Source: Toxotes chatareus (Eukaryota > Chordata > Actinopteri > Toxotidae). From it: 64,000 nt of DNA. The notes beneath the pieces are model-generated. The model was not told where the DNA came from and ran no database searches. It worked only from the letters and a program-made list of their open reading frames with translations. Shown piece after piece: positions 1 to 12,819 of the stretch. A program made the translations under genes and the position numbers. The stretch is from the NCBI GenBank assembly GCA_016801885.1, contig CM028905.1, positions 13,110,706 through 13,174,705 of the forward strand. Direction: 5' to 3'. Numbering within the stretch: the stretch's first letter is position 1; the number at the start of each line of letters is the position of its first letter.

Positions 1-280
1 CGATGTGGCCGTGTGCTGCAGTGGCCGCGTCACACCAGGAGTGCCAAGACACACTCAGTGCAGCAGTCTCAGAGCATTTACAAGTCATGAAAAAAAGGTT
101 GCCTGACCATTCAGATGGAATGGAAAAGAAGGAACATGCAAAAGCAGAGAAATGAAGAGAGTCACAAAGTGGTTTTCTTGTTATAGCTGTTGTTGTTTCT
201 TTGCTCCCTTTGCTGGCTTTGTTGGCTGTCTGCAGCCGGTTCACAGAGATAAGGCTGTACAGAGAAACGGCTCACAGTAA

Positions 281-330
<50 letters not shown>

Positions 331-1321
331 CAAATGTTTACTTTGCCTACTGCTGTTCAGACTATGTCAGACAATTTACATAATACTCAATCACAGGCAA
401 CTATTTTAATCATCATATAAAATCTGTATGTGAACTTGCTGTAGCTGGAAGTTTTTTTTTTCTTTTCTGTATCAGTCAACCACACGACGGATGATGAAAA
501 ATGAATAGAGATATGGAAAAGAAGCTTATTGTCCATATAGCTTGCAATTTCATTGTGCGTGGCTTAATGAAATACCAGCAGCATGCTTGATTTTCATTAA
601 TAACTTTCATGTTCTTTTTTTTGCCCATTGTACATCGGAGAAGAGTTAAGCCATTTTTATTTCAGCTTGTTCTACGTGCAATCTATCCCTCCAGAAATAG
701 GGCTACATTATTCATTCTGTGGTATGTGATTTGACCATAGTGTTTCTGAGCGCTCTGTTAAATGAAAATATTTCACGTGTGAATTAATCATTAGAAGGGC
801 TCATTCGCTATTCGTCTGGTAGCATAATGATCTCTTTCCACTGGCCTGGATGAATCTTTCATTGTCTTTATCTTTAAATGAGTTGGCACCATCCTCCAAG
901 GAGACACAGGCCGCAATGTGTTTCACCGCACTGTCAAAGTTAACATGTGGCTGAGCTAAATGCCATAATTTAATTGATGCCAAGCGCAATAACATCACCC
1001 GCTGATCTTTTAATAATATGGAGATACAATTCCTGTCCTTTCACTTCATTATGATATTGCCTTCTCAATATGCAAATGTAAATTCGCAGACACTTATACA
1101 CTTGCACAAAAAAGTCTAGACTCTTGACCATATTTTAGGGGGCCTGCAGACTTCAGAATGCTATTTTAGATTGTAATGAGATGGCCTTTAACCTTTGGAT
1201 TCAAGCAAAAACCTCTCCAGAATAAATTAGCAGCCACTCAGTTCTTGCATGACTGTGTGCCAGTCTCTTTTGTGTCTAATCCTCTGGGTCACTCTCTGTC
1301 TATATCTCTCCCACTCTCTAG
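1..1321 (+). other. gria3: Intron of gria3 upstream of the first visible exon (3' part)
   Basis: No coding exon was recognised here. The segment ends in a pyrimidine-rich tract and a CTAG acceptor at 1318-1321. It holds an AT dinucleotide tract at 289-328. About 780-1050 is a non-repetitive, TAAT-rich stretch that by eye resembles a conserved non-coding element. Exons 1-4 of the gene must lie before position 1, because the first exon seen begins in the middle of the amino-terminal domain. Confidence 0.7.
289..328. repeat. AT dinucleotide microsatellite
   Basis: About 20 uninterrupted AT units directly follow a poly-A run at 279-289. This is a simple repeat in an intron with no coding role; the short open frame across it (poly Ile-Tyr) is an artefact. 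Confidence 0.95.
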
Positions 1322-1509
1322 GTTTCTCTATACTGCAGGCCATCATGGAGGCAGCAGTGGCTAACAACTGGCAGGTGACCGCTCGCTCTGTTAGCAGCAC
1401 AACAGACGCGGCAGAGTTCAAGCGCATCATCGAGGAGATGGACAGGAGGCAGGAGAAGCGCTATGTGATTGACTGCGAGGTGGACAGGATCAACACCATA
1501 TTAGAGCAG
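1322..1509 (+). CDS. gria3: gria3 exon 1 of window: amino-terminal domain, GluA3
   Basis: This exon encodes part of the extracellular amino-terminal (LIVBP-like) domain of the AMPA receptor subunit GluA3, which drives subunit assembly. It starts after a CTAG acceptor in phase 1 (GT completes a Gly codon) and ends at CAG|gtgagc in phase 0. The translation contains FSILQAIMEAAV, NNWQVTAR, RIIEEMDRRQEKRY and RINTILEQ. From memory of the family, AIMEAAV-NNWQVTARSV is the GluA3 version; GluA2 and GluA4 read AIMEKAGQNGW at this place, so the paralogue call is specific. It gives residues 1-62 of the 722 residues in the window. The exon is 13.6 kb from the next one. Confidence 0.95.
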
Positions 1510-4317
1510 GTGAGCCTCAGACCCACTGTACAGGTGGTGACGCATGTGGTAGTTTATATAACCAAACACCTACACTGTCTATCTAGCCCTTTTGATGCTT
1601 CCTGCTTTAGTCACAGAATTGACAAGAAAATGTAATTTCACAAAAAAAAGAAAAAAAAGATGCTATTGAATTGCATCACATTTTTGGAGCTTGATCCATA
1701 ATAGGAACAAAAAAAATCAGGATATTTCTGCCAATGCTGCATCAATTCCCTCTTAAACAAGTGTCAGTATTCGTTGACTGAAACGCGACTACAAATGAAT
1801 GCTAACGTTGCTCCATGGCTCCTGCACATCACTTTTTAAGCTGATAACGTGTCACCTTTTTCCCCCAAGTGGCCAAAAAAAAAATCAAAAAATCAGTTCA
1901 TGCATTTGTCTCATGGATGGAAGTGGAATACTAAATTGTAGTCCTTTAATTAGGGGAATAATTTGGAGAATAATCCAGTCTATGGTTCAGTACTTTAGAA
2001 TGTAAAAGATGTTGTTAATACAAATGTCAGTATCCTTTGTACTACTGCTGTCAGGTTTTACAAGAAGCTAATGTCTCATTTCACAACTAAATTATTTTTC
2101 TGCAGTTGCATTTGTGTAACGTCCTCAGGGTGTCACAGTGTGTTAAGTTGAAAGTGAAGAATAGCAGTAATCCCACCTGTTGGAGGGGCTCAGCTTGCCG
2201 TTGTTTGGTTGCTAAGTTTGTGGCCAACTTGTTTGAAAATCAGTGTGTGCTGAAGCTGCCCCAGAGCCTGAAGTTGAGAGGTCTGAGCGTGAGCAGCCAT
2301 TTGGAGAGACCACTGATGATGCAGCCTTTTTAATCCTCCTCTAACAACCCCAAACGCCTCCATTCCTCTATCACATGCACTGCCTGAGGAGGAAATGAAA
2401 GGTCCACCAGTCCTTGTAGTAGGGGAAACACAATTACCATGAATAGATGAGTGGCTATTATGCCATGCATCTCCACTGTTTGCCTGCCCAGCACCATCCT
2501 ACACCCCTCTGTTTGCTGTTGCCTGCTTATAAGGCAATCAGCTCCCGAATTGGATTCTGCTCGTTAACATTCATTTAGATATTGGCTTCTCTCTGCCTCA
2601 CAATATCCCCTCTATGACTGTTAGTTTCACTTGTTTTTTATGAATCTAATTTGATCCCAAAGTCATAGTTTAAAGCAGAATTGCTTTTAGTATTAATTTG
2701 CTGTGTCTAATTTAATTCTTGTGCTGCAAATTTCCTCCCTTTACAATTCAGGGTCTATACTAAAATCTATTTCCTTTTTGTGTTAAGAATACGCGTCAGC
2801 TTTTAAGAAAAGCTTAGAATATTCATTACAAATCACATGTGAGGCATATTCATGGGTGCGTCTTTAATTGCTTTTCTTCCTCCTGCAAACAATAATAAGG
2901 ACGCAAGGCAGTATTTTGTTTGATGTTCTCCTGTTTCTGTCTTTGTTCCCATCAATGAATTATTTCTTTTTCTTTAGGGGCGGGGGGGCTCTTTCCTTCC
3001 TCCAACTATCACCATCATACATTTTTCTGTCTAAACTTTGTTTTAGCTCAGAAGGGGAAAATAAAGCTTTTACAACAGCTAACCTTCAAAGCAGCGGTGT
3101 GCTCAATTTTACCCCTTGTTTTAATGACAACCGCAGCGTGGGATTTTTTTTTTTTTTTTCGTTGGAGTTAATTGAAATAATCTGGTTTGTTCTGCCAATA
3201 TGGATGAGTCAGGCATTCAGGCAAGCTGCTGGACTTCACTCTGCAGCCGCCCCCCTCCTGGGCCATACCATTATACTTTGAAACAGGGATGGACTGTCTC
3301 CCATGAGGGCAATCACACCAAAAAGAGCACCCGGTGGCAGCTATGTGCAAACCCACTGCTTTTACCTGCTGTTGTAGTTCTATTAACCGATGATTGTAGA
3401 CAGATAGAGTTTCATCTCTGGAGGACAGGAGGGAGAGTTTGAACAGAACCTGTGATATGAGGCCGGTGTCTGTGTGTCGCAGTGTCGACGTGTTGCTTCA
3501 ATCCTTCAAGGTCACAGCCTGTTGAGAGAGGATCATGAGGCAGGACAGATCCAGCCAGCTGATTGCTGGGGGAAATGGGAATCAGCTCAGTGGCTTAGTT
3601 TTATGATTTCAGTTGGCGTAATCCCACCGCAGAATGAATGTCTTTGTACCAGGCAATGAAGTTCAGGGAGTGTACAGTTATCTTGAATAGGCAAGGGTCG
3701 AGCTTCCACAATTTGGCACAGTTGTTGCACTAAAAAAGAAAAAGAGAAGCCTCCGTGCTGCTCTTCATTAGCACCACTTTTGATCTGGTCACTGTTTAAT
3801 GCTTTGGTCCTTAGGGTCTTTGTTTCTCTACTAGTTCACTGAGCTGAATTTTTTAAACCTTTCAGCAGTCTTCCTAAATGACTAAAGGGACATCCAGCGG
3901 TAGTATATTTACTCAACTACTGTACAATTAAAATTTTCTGTCAAAACAAATGACCATGAAACAACACTAAATATATTACGCAGGTTAAAGTTTGTTCCAC
4001 CTCGACGTGTTAATGCATCTGTAATAATAATAATAAACCAATTATAGATATGCTGCACTGTTCATTATGTACTATACATTGTACAGTAATTTTGTGTATT
4101 ACTACTATTACTTAAGGACCTGAGGTTTTTCTGCTGGCACCGAAGCTGCCAGCAACTTTTTATTAATTAATCTGCTGATTATATTTTCAATTACTTCATT
4201 AATTCTTTAGCTTAAGAAAACTTTTTAATATAATGATCCAGTGTTGAGTTTTGAGAGTCCAAAATTTTATGTCTTCTTTTGTCTTGTTCTGTATAGCACC
4301 TTTCAACGACAATACAA

Positions 4318-4780
4318 TTCAAAGTGCTGTACTGTGGAAGCTCATAGGAAACTACATTAAAATGATCATGTAAACTTGAAAATGAAAATGAAATTCCACA
4401 AAACCATCCGTTTAATTCCATTTAATTTTCCCTACATCTTGAATATTGTTTGCATGAATGGAAAATTAGGTTACATTGTTTTTATTGCATTTTAATTTTC
4501 AAATTTGAATTAACATTCGAATACCGTCCACTGTACAGTGGGATGCAAGTTTTAAAAATTAAACGTCAAACAGCTTTTCCATTTTCATTTTAATATGGTC
4601 ACAGAACTCCCGTGCGAGTATGTGAAAATGAAAATGCAAATTGGATTATCGTATTTTCATTTTCATTTTTACTCAAATAACACATACAGATGTGGAAAAT
4701 TCTAATGCTATTGTGGAATTAGTTTTTACATTATCATTTTAATATAGTCCCCTATAGGCTCCCATACTGTGCAGTGCTAA
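4318..4780. repeat. Inverted-repeat element nested in an older repeat
   Basis: The left arm near 4326-4402 (from GTACTGTGGAAGCTCATAGG through AAAATGAAATTCCAC) is matched by an inverted right arm near 4700-4777 (CCTATAGGCTCCCATACTGT). The interior has further opposing copies of GAAAATGAAAATG and CATTTTCATTTTC around 4622-4672. The outer flanks, TATAGCACCTTTCA and AAAGTGCTGTAC on the left and CAGTGCTAAGAAATAAAAA on the right, resemble a common fish dispersed repeat, so a foldback or MITE-like element seems to have entered an older repeat. There is no open frame. Family not identified. Confidence 0.6.
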
Positions 4781-7700
4781 GAAATAAAAAGGCATATAAA
4801 ATAGAGACAAGGCAATGTTAAAAAAAAAAAAAGAAAAGAAACAGAAAAGATGTATAAATAGAATTAAAACACAGAACTACAGCAAAAAGAAGCTGAAAGC
4901 AGCGAATATTCAAAATTTTTTGTCGATTAGACGACTGGAAAAATAAAATGATTATTAAAATGGCTGCTGATAAATTTTCAGCTGATCAGCTAATCAGTTA
5001 ATGGACTCATTGTTTTAGCACTAATCCCAGTCCTTACAATTGGCGAAAGGTTCCTCATACATACAGAAAACAACAAAACAATGAATGGGCCTCTTCTTGA
5101 ATCGTAAGCACACTCGGCTGAATGCCACTTTTATTAGCTTCATTTATCACTTGACATGATGTAGAAACACAGTAAGACAAGTATTTGCATACTGCTGCAT
5201 CAGGCGCAGTTTTGTTTGCTCGTGTAAGAGCAGAGCGAGTCTCCCAACAAATTTGTTTTGGGATGCTGAGGAGAATGCTACACCCGGGCCATTATCATTT
5301 TACGCTGTAACAACCACTCAGGATTTATCGCCCATAGGACTTTTCCATCAATACACTGCACTGCAGATAAATTAACCCAATGGCAATCCTTCCCTTACGA
5401 CAAAAATGGGAAAGCCTCCACCAGCTCCACTCTCTGAATCATATCCAACGAATATGTTTCATTGAACCATCTGGGTTTATGATAGTATATGCTGAGATGA
5501 ATGTTTGTGGCATGAAAGAACTATGATTGAGTATAAGTTAATCATATTTGTATCGCTACCACTTGTCACAGTGATGGTTTTTTTTAGAGTATGTGTTGGA
5601 CCGCATGCATGCTCCTGCCTATTCAGATCCATCTGTGAGATTGCACATATAGCATTATATCTGCCTTCATGCTCCGTCCTGGCCCTCTTCCCTCCCGGGA
5701 TTCCTGTGCTGGAGTCTGCTCAGAGGCAGCAACCTGCTCATCACTAGTGTAAAGAGAGGCAGGCAGGCAAAAAAAAAAAAAAAAAAAAAGGAAAGAATAA
5801 GAAAAAAGAACAACGTCTGGGACAGGCCCAGGGCACGCAAGCTGTTCAAATACAGGCAGGCAATGAGCACTCTGCCAGCCGCAAAGCTGCATTTTCATGC
5901 AGGGGAAAAAAAACAATAAGAAGTGAAAAGGATTCACAGAAAGAGGAAAAAAAAACTGAGAGGTGCGTCTGGGGATTTGTTAGGACAACATTCTGCCGCC
6001 TGTAGAGGCATGAAGGGTGGCCATATTGCCTCACCATGGAGAATTGGAGATCCTCCATATCCCTCTTTCTGCTCTTGAATGGGGGACTCTGAGAAAATCC
6101 ACAGTTGAATATATTATAGAATCCGAAATCTGTGTGTTATATCACATTCAAGAAAGGGAAAGAATCTGACCAGAGGAGATAAGAAGTCGTGGGAGAGGGA
6201 GAGAATGGACGATAGATGGCTAGCAGCTGATAGAAAAATGTCAGCAATAAAGAGAAGGTCCTCAATCAATGTTGTGGATGACACAGAGAAAAAAGGGATA
6301 AATATCAGCTATACACCAGGGGATGACACACTGTAACATACTGGCAGACTTAACTAGTACTGCAAACTAAAATAAAATCTAAATGATTGTACTCTGGAAC
6401 TCCTTCGTTTCCTAAAGTTACAACACAAATTTTGCCACATGAAACGCTCTCAGATATTCAGAGCCTCTTGATTACTCTGACTCTGTTTTCCAGGAATACT
6501 ACACCTGACATGTCTCTCAGTTTGTTCTACAAGATAGGGGATGAAAGTGGGGAGATAGTGAGCTTATGTCTCTACTGATATGAAAAGTGCTCCTGGTCTC
6601 AACATCAGCTTATTGTCCCCCGCGCTGCTGAGAGGAGGGGCTGACAGAAATATAGCCGATCCGTTCCTGCTTGATGTAAAGCTGAGGATACCCAGTGCTT
6701 TCAAATCCCTGGCACCCACCTGAGCTGCTGAGGGTCATTTACTCACTGTGATTATAGAATTAAATGGGATTAAAGTGTTATCATTAAAGAGAATGTGACC
6801 CACTGAATCCACGACTGAATGAGAGCCTGAGACCTGTGTACTGCCACTGTGACGATTTGCACATGTAGGTGTGTCAAGAATAGTCTTATAATAACACAGT
6901 CTGTAAACCAGAAGAACCTTTTTCCTGTTATCAGTCAAGCAAAACAACCCTGAATATTTTCAGTGAAAACAGAGTAGGGCATCTTATCTCTTCCAAGTTT
7001 TGGCACAAACACGCGGACGTCTTAGCTGTGGTGTCAGAGATTCCTTCCTCCCAAGGTATCAAGTCTCAAATTGATCTTGTATCTCAGAGCAATGATAGAC
7101 ATAATCATCTGAATATGAGTCAGGTGTAAAGTTAGGGTAAAATGTTCTCCATTTCAGGGGAAGGCCAATACTTGTGCTGTCCTCAGGGGCATATATGGCC
7201 GCTGCCAAGACAATCATCTCAGCCACAGCCACTACTGACTGTTAATTAGAGAGTGCTCCACCAAGAGCACTTCTACCAAGAGCCTTGAAGCAGAAATGGA
7301 GGCCCAAGAAGAGGAATGTCCTTCTGTATCAAAGTATATCGAGGTCAAAATCACCCTTATGTCACATCCTGAGTGAAGTGCAGCCTCTTCACTGCTGCTG
7401 ATCTGCTCGTGATCAGATGTAGAAGTTTAATATAGCTTGTTATTACCATGAAAAATGATTTATATGTTTGGCTCAAACAGTTTGAAGCCCCATAAGATCA
7501 AGAGCAATATCAATGCTGTGAGCAGAATTCTCATTTTTACATTTTTTAAAGCTGTATTAACATTTACTTTTTAAAAGCCCAGCAACAGAATAAAACTGTT
7601 GGCTTTTACCTAGTACATGTGTGGTGCAAACTGTTGTCTGTACTATCAGGAAAAGAAGGAGACAAATTCTCAGTTTTAAAAAGTTAACAGCTAAGTGTGG

Positions 7701-8955
7701 CAGATAGTAGATAATAGTCAGAATCCTTCAGTTTTACTTTTCAGCACATCCCATCAATATCATTATCACAGCAGCGAGCAGCAGCTTCTCAGTCTGTGAA
7801 TTTCTGATGTTAGCCAATGTTAGTTCAGCTTTCAAAGGAGAGTCTGAGACCTGCACAGCGTCGATTTAGATGAGATCTCCACCTTTGACTGTATGTGACT
7901 CCAACTGCTGCCTCTCTCACTAAAAGTGAAACCTGAAAGCTTAGACTGGAACAACGCTTCTGTCCCTTTTTGAAGTAGCCCCACTCTTATATGTATAAGG
8001 TTGGTCTTCTGGAAACAGGTGAATTTTCAAGTCCTTTGAAGATTACTTCAATCTTAATACTGATTCAAATATTTGGCTGCACAGCCCTGCTGAGTGTACT
8101 TTGTTGATTGACCTATTTTTTCACAGATAGAATTTTACAATTTACTGAAATTCTCATTTGATTAGTCTATTGTAAATTGTACTTGTAGGTGTAATATATA
8201 TTCTCATCAATTTAACATTATTTTGATGAACTCAACCAGTGGACAGTTTTTACAGTATTGTTTATTTTTCTCCTTGGATGAAACATTTATCCTTATGGAT
8301 GTGCAGCATGTATTTTGGGTATGGAGTGTTGGTTGGACATGATAAGCAATTTGAAGACATCACCTAAAGGGCTTTATTCTTTAATAAAAAATATTTGCAG
8401 CCATAATGCCATAACAGTGCACCTTACCGGTTTAGTTGGGAATATTTGCAGTTCAGAAAGAGGCTAAAAATAATTGCATCATTATTTGCTCCTTTATATG
8501 CCGCGGTGAATGGTATGGTATTTGCAAACTCTGGGGAACCTATCATTTTCAGTCTGCCTCTTCCTGTGCCGTGGCAAACTTCACAGTAGAAAGGTCAAAC
8601 TCAGAGGAAAATGGTCTGGCGTTCATTGAAAATGTGTAGCTGTAGTTTTACATTTAAGGCTCTCTGTCTGGTGAGGGCGCGGCACGCTGAGTCTGGATGA
8701 GGGTGAAGTCAAGGTCATCTTGGTTGTCTGTCTCCATCAGGCATTAAAGAAAACTCCAGTCTGCAAAACACAGGCTCTCCTTCAGCAGCAGAACGAAAGG
8801 TGGTGGTGCCAGCTGGTGGATCGATTTGCAAGAGGGCACACTGTATGAAAAAGAGGAATCACATTATTGAAGGGGTAGACACGCTTAACAGATTTTTTAT
8901 TTTCAGTGTCAGGGAAAAAGAATAAGTGTTTAGTGGGCTTTTGTTTGTATTTACA

Positions 8956-9333
8956 GTGGCTCACTTTTTGCACACTTTATTGTGTTTTAGATTTAATTAT
9001 GAAAGGACCAAAGTGCCATTGATGCGCACCAATCTACACTCGATAATCTGTAATGAAGTGAAAACATCTTTTTTAGAACTTTTTGCAGATTTGTTCAAAA
9101 TCAAAAGTATTCAGACCCCTTAGTACTTTTTAGAACCCCCTTTGGCAGCAATTACAGTTTGCTGTAACAACAATAGACTTCTTGACTGAGTCTCAACAAG
9201 CTTTGCACAACTGTTGCCTATTTGGTCAGTTTATCCCCTTCGTCCTGGCAGATCCTCTCAAGCTCCGTCAGACTGGATGAGAAGCAAATGCCATCTTTAG
9301 GTCTCTCCACAGATGCTCTGTGGGGTTTAAGTT
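8956..9333 (-). mobile_element. Tc1-like DNA transposon remnant (3' part)
   Basis: The plus strand carries, in order, diverged versions of segments well known from fish Tc1-like elements: CAATCTACACTC, a GTGAAAACAT...TTTTTAGAA stretch, AAGTATTCAGACCCCTT, TTTGGCAGCAATTACAG, GCAGATCCTCTCAAGCTC and AGGTCTCTCCACAGATG. In those elements this order is the reverse complement of the transposase C-terminal part and 3' end, so the copy lies on the minus strand. It stops near 9333, so most of the transposase and the other terminus are missing. It is dead, with no long open frame. Identification rests on remembered consensus. Confidence 0.75.
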
Positions 9334-9658
9334 GTGTTAGTTTGATGAAAAATATTCAATATTCATTGATGATGAATGCAGCCTCTGAATGAGTCACTCC
9401 TCTGCACTGCACAGGTAGCTGCAGTAATGCTAGGTTAGCAGGAATGACTGTACTAGATTAGATTAGAGGGAGCGGTTCTGTTCAAACAGACAGAGTTTGA
9501 AACTGGATTTACTGAGGTGAGTCATTCTGTACTCCTGCAGAGCAGAGTGGCACGGACACCTCGCAAGAGTCCTCTCAGAGTGCGTTAAATGCCTTTTGGC
9601 AAACTCCAAGCTGGTTGTTGAATGCTCAAAGTGGTTTCCACCTAGCCACTCTGCCATA

Positions 9659-12180
9659 ATTCAATTCAGTTCAATTCAATTTTGTCTATATTGTGCCAAA
9701 TCAGAACATACATTATCTCAAGGCAACGTGCAGAGTAAGGTCAGGAACTTACAACATTAGAGAGAGAAACACAACAGTTCCCACCTCGAGCAAGCACTTG
9801 CCGAGAGTGGAGAGGAAAAACTCCCTTTTGACAGGAAGTAGTTTCCGACAGTACCGGACTCAAGGCGGGCGGGAGTCTGCCTCTATTGGATGGCTTGAGA
9901 GGAGACAAATGGGAGAAAGAGAAGGTGGGGGTGATGGGGCAGGAACATCTGTATATACTGTTGTATTCATGTACTGTCATACTGGTTGTCATGGTTGGTA
10001 ATAATAATAGTAATATTTATAGCTGTAATAATGCTAAAAATAACAGCGGTAATAATAGCAGAACCAATTTATCGGTCCTAGCACAGAACCCCATGGAACT
10101 CTAACACTCTAACCCTTGTGTGTCTAAGTGTGCATGGAAGAGTCATTGTTAACATGAACAAACTGGAATCTGTCGCATAATTATGACTTAAACCAGCCTA
10201 GTGTGGTTCCTTTAATCCCAGTTCCGTGTTCCAGTCACTGGAATAAAACCTTGTGATCGATGGTTTCAAATGCAGCACTAAGATCAAGCAGGACGAGTAT
10301 AGAGACGAGTCCATTGTCTGAGGCCATGAGAAGATTGCTGGTAACTTTCACCAGTGCCGATTCTGTGCGATGACTCACTCTAAATCCTGATTGAAAATCT
10401 TCAAATGTACCATTCCTATGCAAATCACCACATAATTGGTTTGCAACAGCTTTTTCAAGGATTTTAGAAATGAAGAGGAGAAGGGATACAGGTCTGTGGT
10501 TGGCTAAAGCATCTGGATCAAGAGTAGGCTTTTTACATTGAGGTTTAATTACCTCAACCTTAAAAGTCTGCTGTACGTAACCTGTTAATAAAGATAAAAT
10601 GATTAGATCTAATCAGATCGAATATAGAAGTGTTAATTAAAGGTAAAGAATCCTTGGGCAGCCTAGTTGGAAAAGGGTCTAAAGGACAGGTTGTTAGCTC
10701 AGTGAGATCTATCGGAGAGAAGCAGTCACAATATAAATCAGGTGCTACACTCAATTCTAAGGCCACTGTACTGGACAATACATCTGTGGGAAAGAGGTGA
10801 TTAATTTTTTTCTGTAATAGTTACAATTTTATTTGTAAAGAAGATTATGAAGTCATTACTACTGAGAGTTGACGGAATCAATGGCTCAATTGAGCTATGA
10901 CCCTCTGTCAGTCTGGCTACAGAGCCTATGGAGCTGAAAAGAAACCTGAGGTTGTTCTCATTTCTTCTATTAATAATGAATGATAGGAGGTTCTGGCATT
11001 ACACAGGGCTTTTTTTTTATATTAGACTATCTTTCCAGGCTAGATGAAATTCTTCTTGACTGGTGGAATGCCACTTCCTTTCCAGCTCTTGTGATTTCTG
11101 CTTTAAAGCAGGCATTGTACCAAAAAGCCTCCTCTGATCCACTGCCTTCTTTTTCCAGAGGGGGAAACAGTGTGGAGTGTCGCACACAGTGAGGCTGCAA
11201 CACTATCATAAAGATCATCAGCTTCTGTGGGAGTAAAGTTGAGATCACTGTCTTCCATTGGCACCATCAACACATGGCACTGTAGTAAATAACAATGGAA
11301 TTCTTTCCTTAAATTTGATTGTCATTATAAGATAGACACCGACTGTAATAGATTTTTTTTCCCCCAAATGCTGTGTGGTCCATTACTGTGAACTCAAACG
11401 TGACTAAAAAAATGGTTAGACAAAAGAGGGTTTCGGGAAATCCTATTAAACGTTCCATTTCTATGCCATATGCTAGAACAAGGTCGAGGATGTGATTTAA
11501 AAAAGTGAGTGCTTTCATTTACATTTAGAGAAAAAAGCCAATTGAGTCTAATAGTGAATTAAGTGCAGAACTAAGGCCGTCGCCATCAACATCTGTGTTG
11601 AAACCACCAACTATAATTATCTGCACTAAGAGCTAACTCAGACAAATGTCTTAGAATTCAGATAAAATTCAGAGTAAGGGGCAGACGGACAGTTTATAGT
11701 AACTAGTAAAACTGGTTTTTGCTTGTCTTTGCAATTAACATGAGAAGAGGATGTTGATTCATTTAAACTATAACATATTCTTCTTACTGCAGGTTTAAGT
11801 ACAGAATAAATCAATGTAATGATCAGTTATCAGATCATTGACTAACAGGGATTTGAATGAGCGTGATCTAATGTTTAGTCCACTTTTAATTGTCCTGTTT
11901 TTTAGTTCTCTTATAGTAGTTGCCTTAATTTCTATCAGGTTTTTTATGAATTACTCCTCTTTTGCTGACTTTTGATGAGTTTAATTTAGGTGCAGACACA
12001 GTCTCTGTGGGGTTTGGGGAATTTTTTGGAAGGTGGTTGGATGCCGCTGAGATGGTCGTCCTTCCTGCAGGTTCTCCCATCTCCACAGAGGACTTCTGAA
12101 TCTCTGTTAAAGTGACCGCTGGAATGGCTTTATATCCTTACTGTGATCTGTGCCTCACCACAATTTGTATCTACAGGCAG
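9659..12180 (-). mobile_element. L2-like non-LTR retrotransposon (LINE) relic
   Basis: Read on the minus strand this is a decayed LINE. Endonuclease traces lie near 11640-11585 (IIVGGFNTDVDGD) and 11518-11309 (FLNHILDLVLAYGIE). Reverse transcriptase pieces follow: LTTCPLDPFPTRL (in 10778-10560) and FQSGFRVSHRTESALVKVT then LVLLDLSAAFETIDHK (in 10423-10235). The 3' end has the usual GAGCAAGCACTT-like and AAAAACTCCCTTTTGACAG segments (reverse sense) and ends at 9659 in short TTCAATTCA repeats, which are the tail of this LINE type. Stops and frameshifts separate the blocks, so it is not active. The 5' limit is approximate. L2-clade placement is by remembered motifs; CR1-related groups are the alternative. 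Confidence 0.85.
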
Positions 12181-12390
12181 TTCCTTGTACTTCTTGGCTT
12201 GGTTTATGTCCTGACATGTAGTGTGAACTGTGGGGCCTTACACAGGTGTGCGACTCCACAGTCAATTCAGTTTGCCGCAATCAAGTTCTAGACACATCTC
12301 AAGGACAATTAAAGCAAACAGGCTGCAGCTGACCATAGTCAGCACTTTTCTTTTTAGGAGTGAGTTGTGAAAATTGAGATATGATTATCT

Positions 12391-12530
12391 TAGATTAGCA
12401 TAAAGACTGGAGGCAGGAGGAAACAGCTAGCTTAGCTCTGTTTAAAAAAAAAAAAATTACCAACACCTCTAAAGCTCACTAATTAACATGTTGTAACTCA
12501 TTTGTTTCATCCATCTACAAACAGCAACAG
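12391..12530. repeat. Dispersed repeat A, copy 1
   Basis: The run TTAGCATAAAGACTGGAGGC, AAACAGCTAGCTTAGCTCTG, and later ACACCTCTAAAGCTCACTAA recurs in diverged form at 48601-48697. From memory this matches a very abundant interspersed element of percomorph fish. A poly-A stretch interrupts it at 12444-12456. It has no coding capacity. Confidence 0.75.
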
Positions 12531-12638
12531 TGTTGGTAGGATTTTCTTTTTTTTTTTTTTTTTTGAGCTTGTTTCTCCTGATTTCAGGCCTTATGCTAAA
12601 TTGAGATAATCAAGTCCTAGTTTTAGCCACATGTAGAC

Positions 12639-12819
12639 ATGTCTTACCAATCACAGTCTGGCAGTGAAACTCCACTGCATATTTGCTTAAATTAATACAT
12701 TCATATTTTAAGAATAAATTAATGTCCTACACAAATAAATAACAATTAACCTTTAACCACCTTTGGAGGGCAGCTATCTTTTCGACCTAGCAAAGGGAAA
12801 CATTAGCCTTAATAGTAAC
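12639..12819. repeat. Dispersed repeat B, copy 1
   Basis: This 180-bp stretch shares ordered blocks with 15363-15550: ATGTCTTACCAATCACA, TCTGGCAGT, CACTGCATATT, TTTGGAGGG, and GGGAAAC-ATTAGCCTT near the end. Both copies have the same orientation. The family was not identified. The match within the window is direct evidence of a repeat. Confidence 0.75.
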
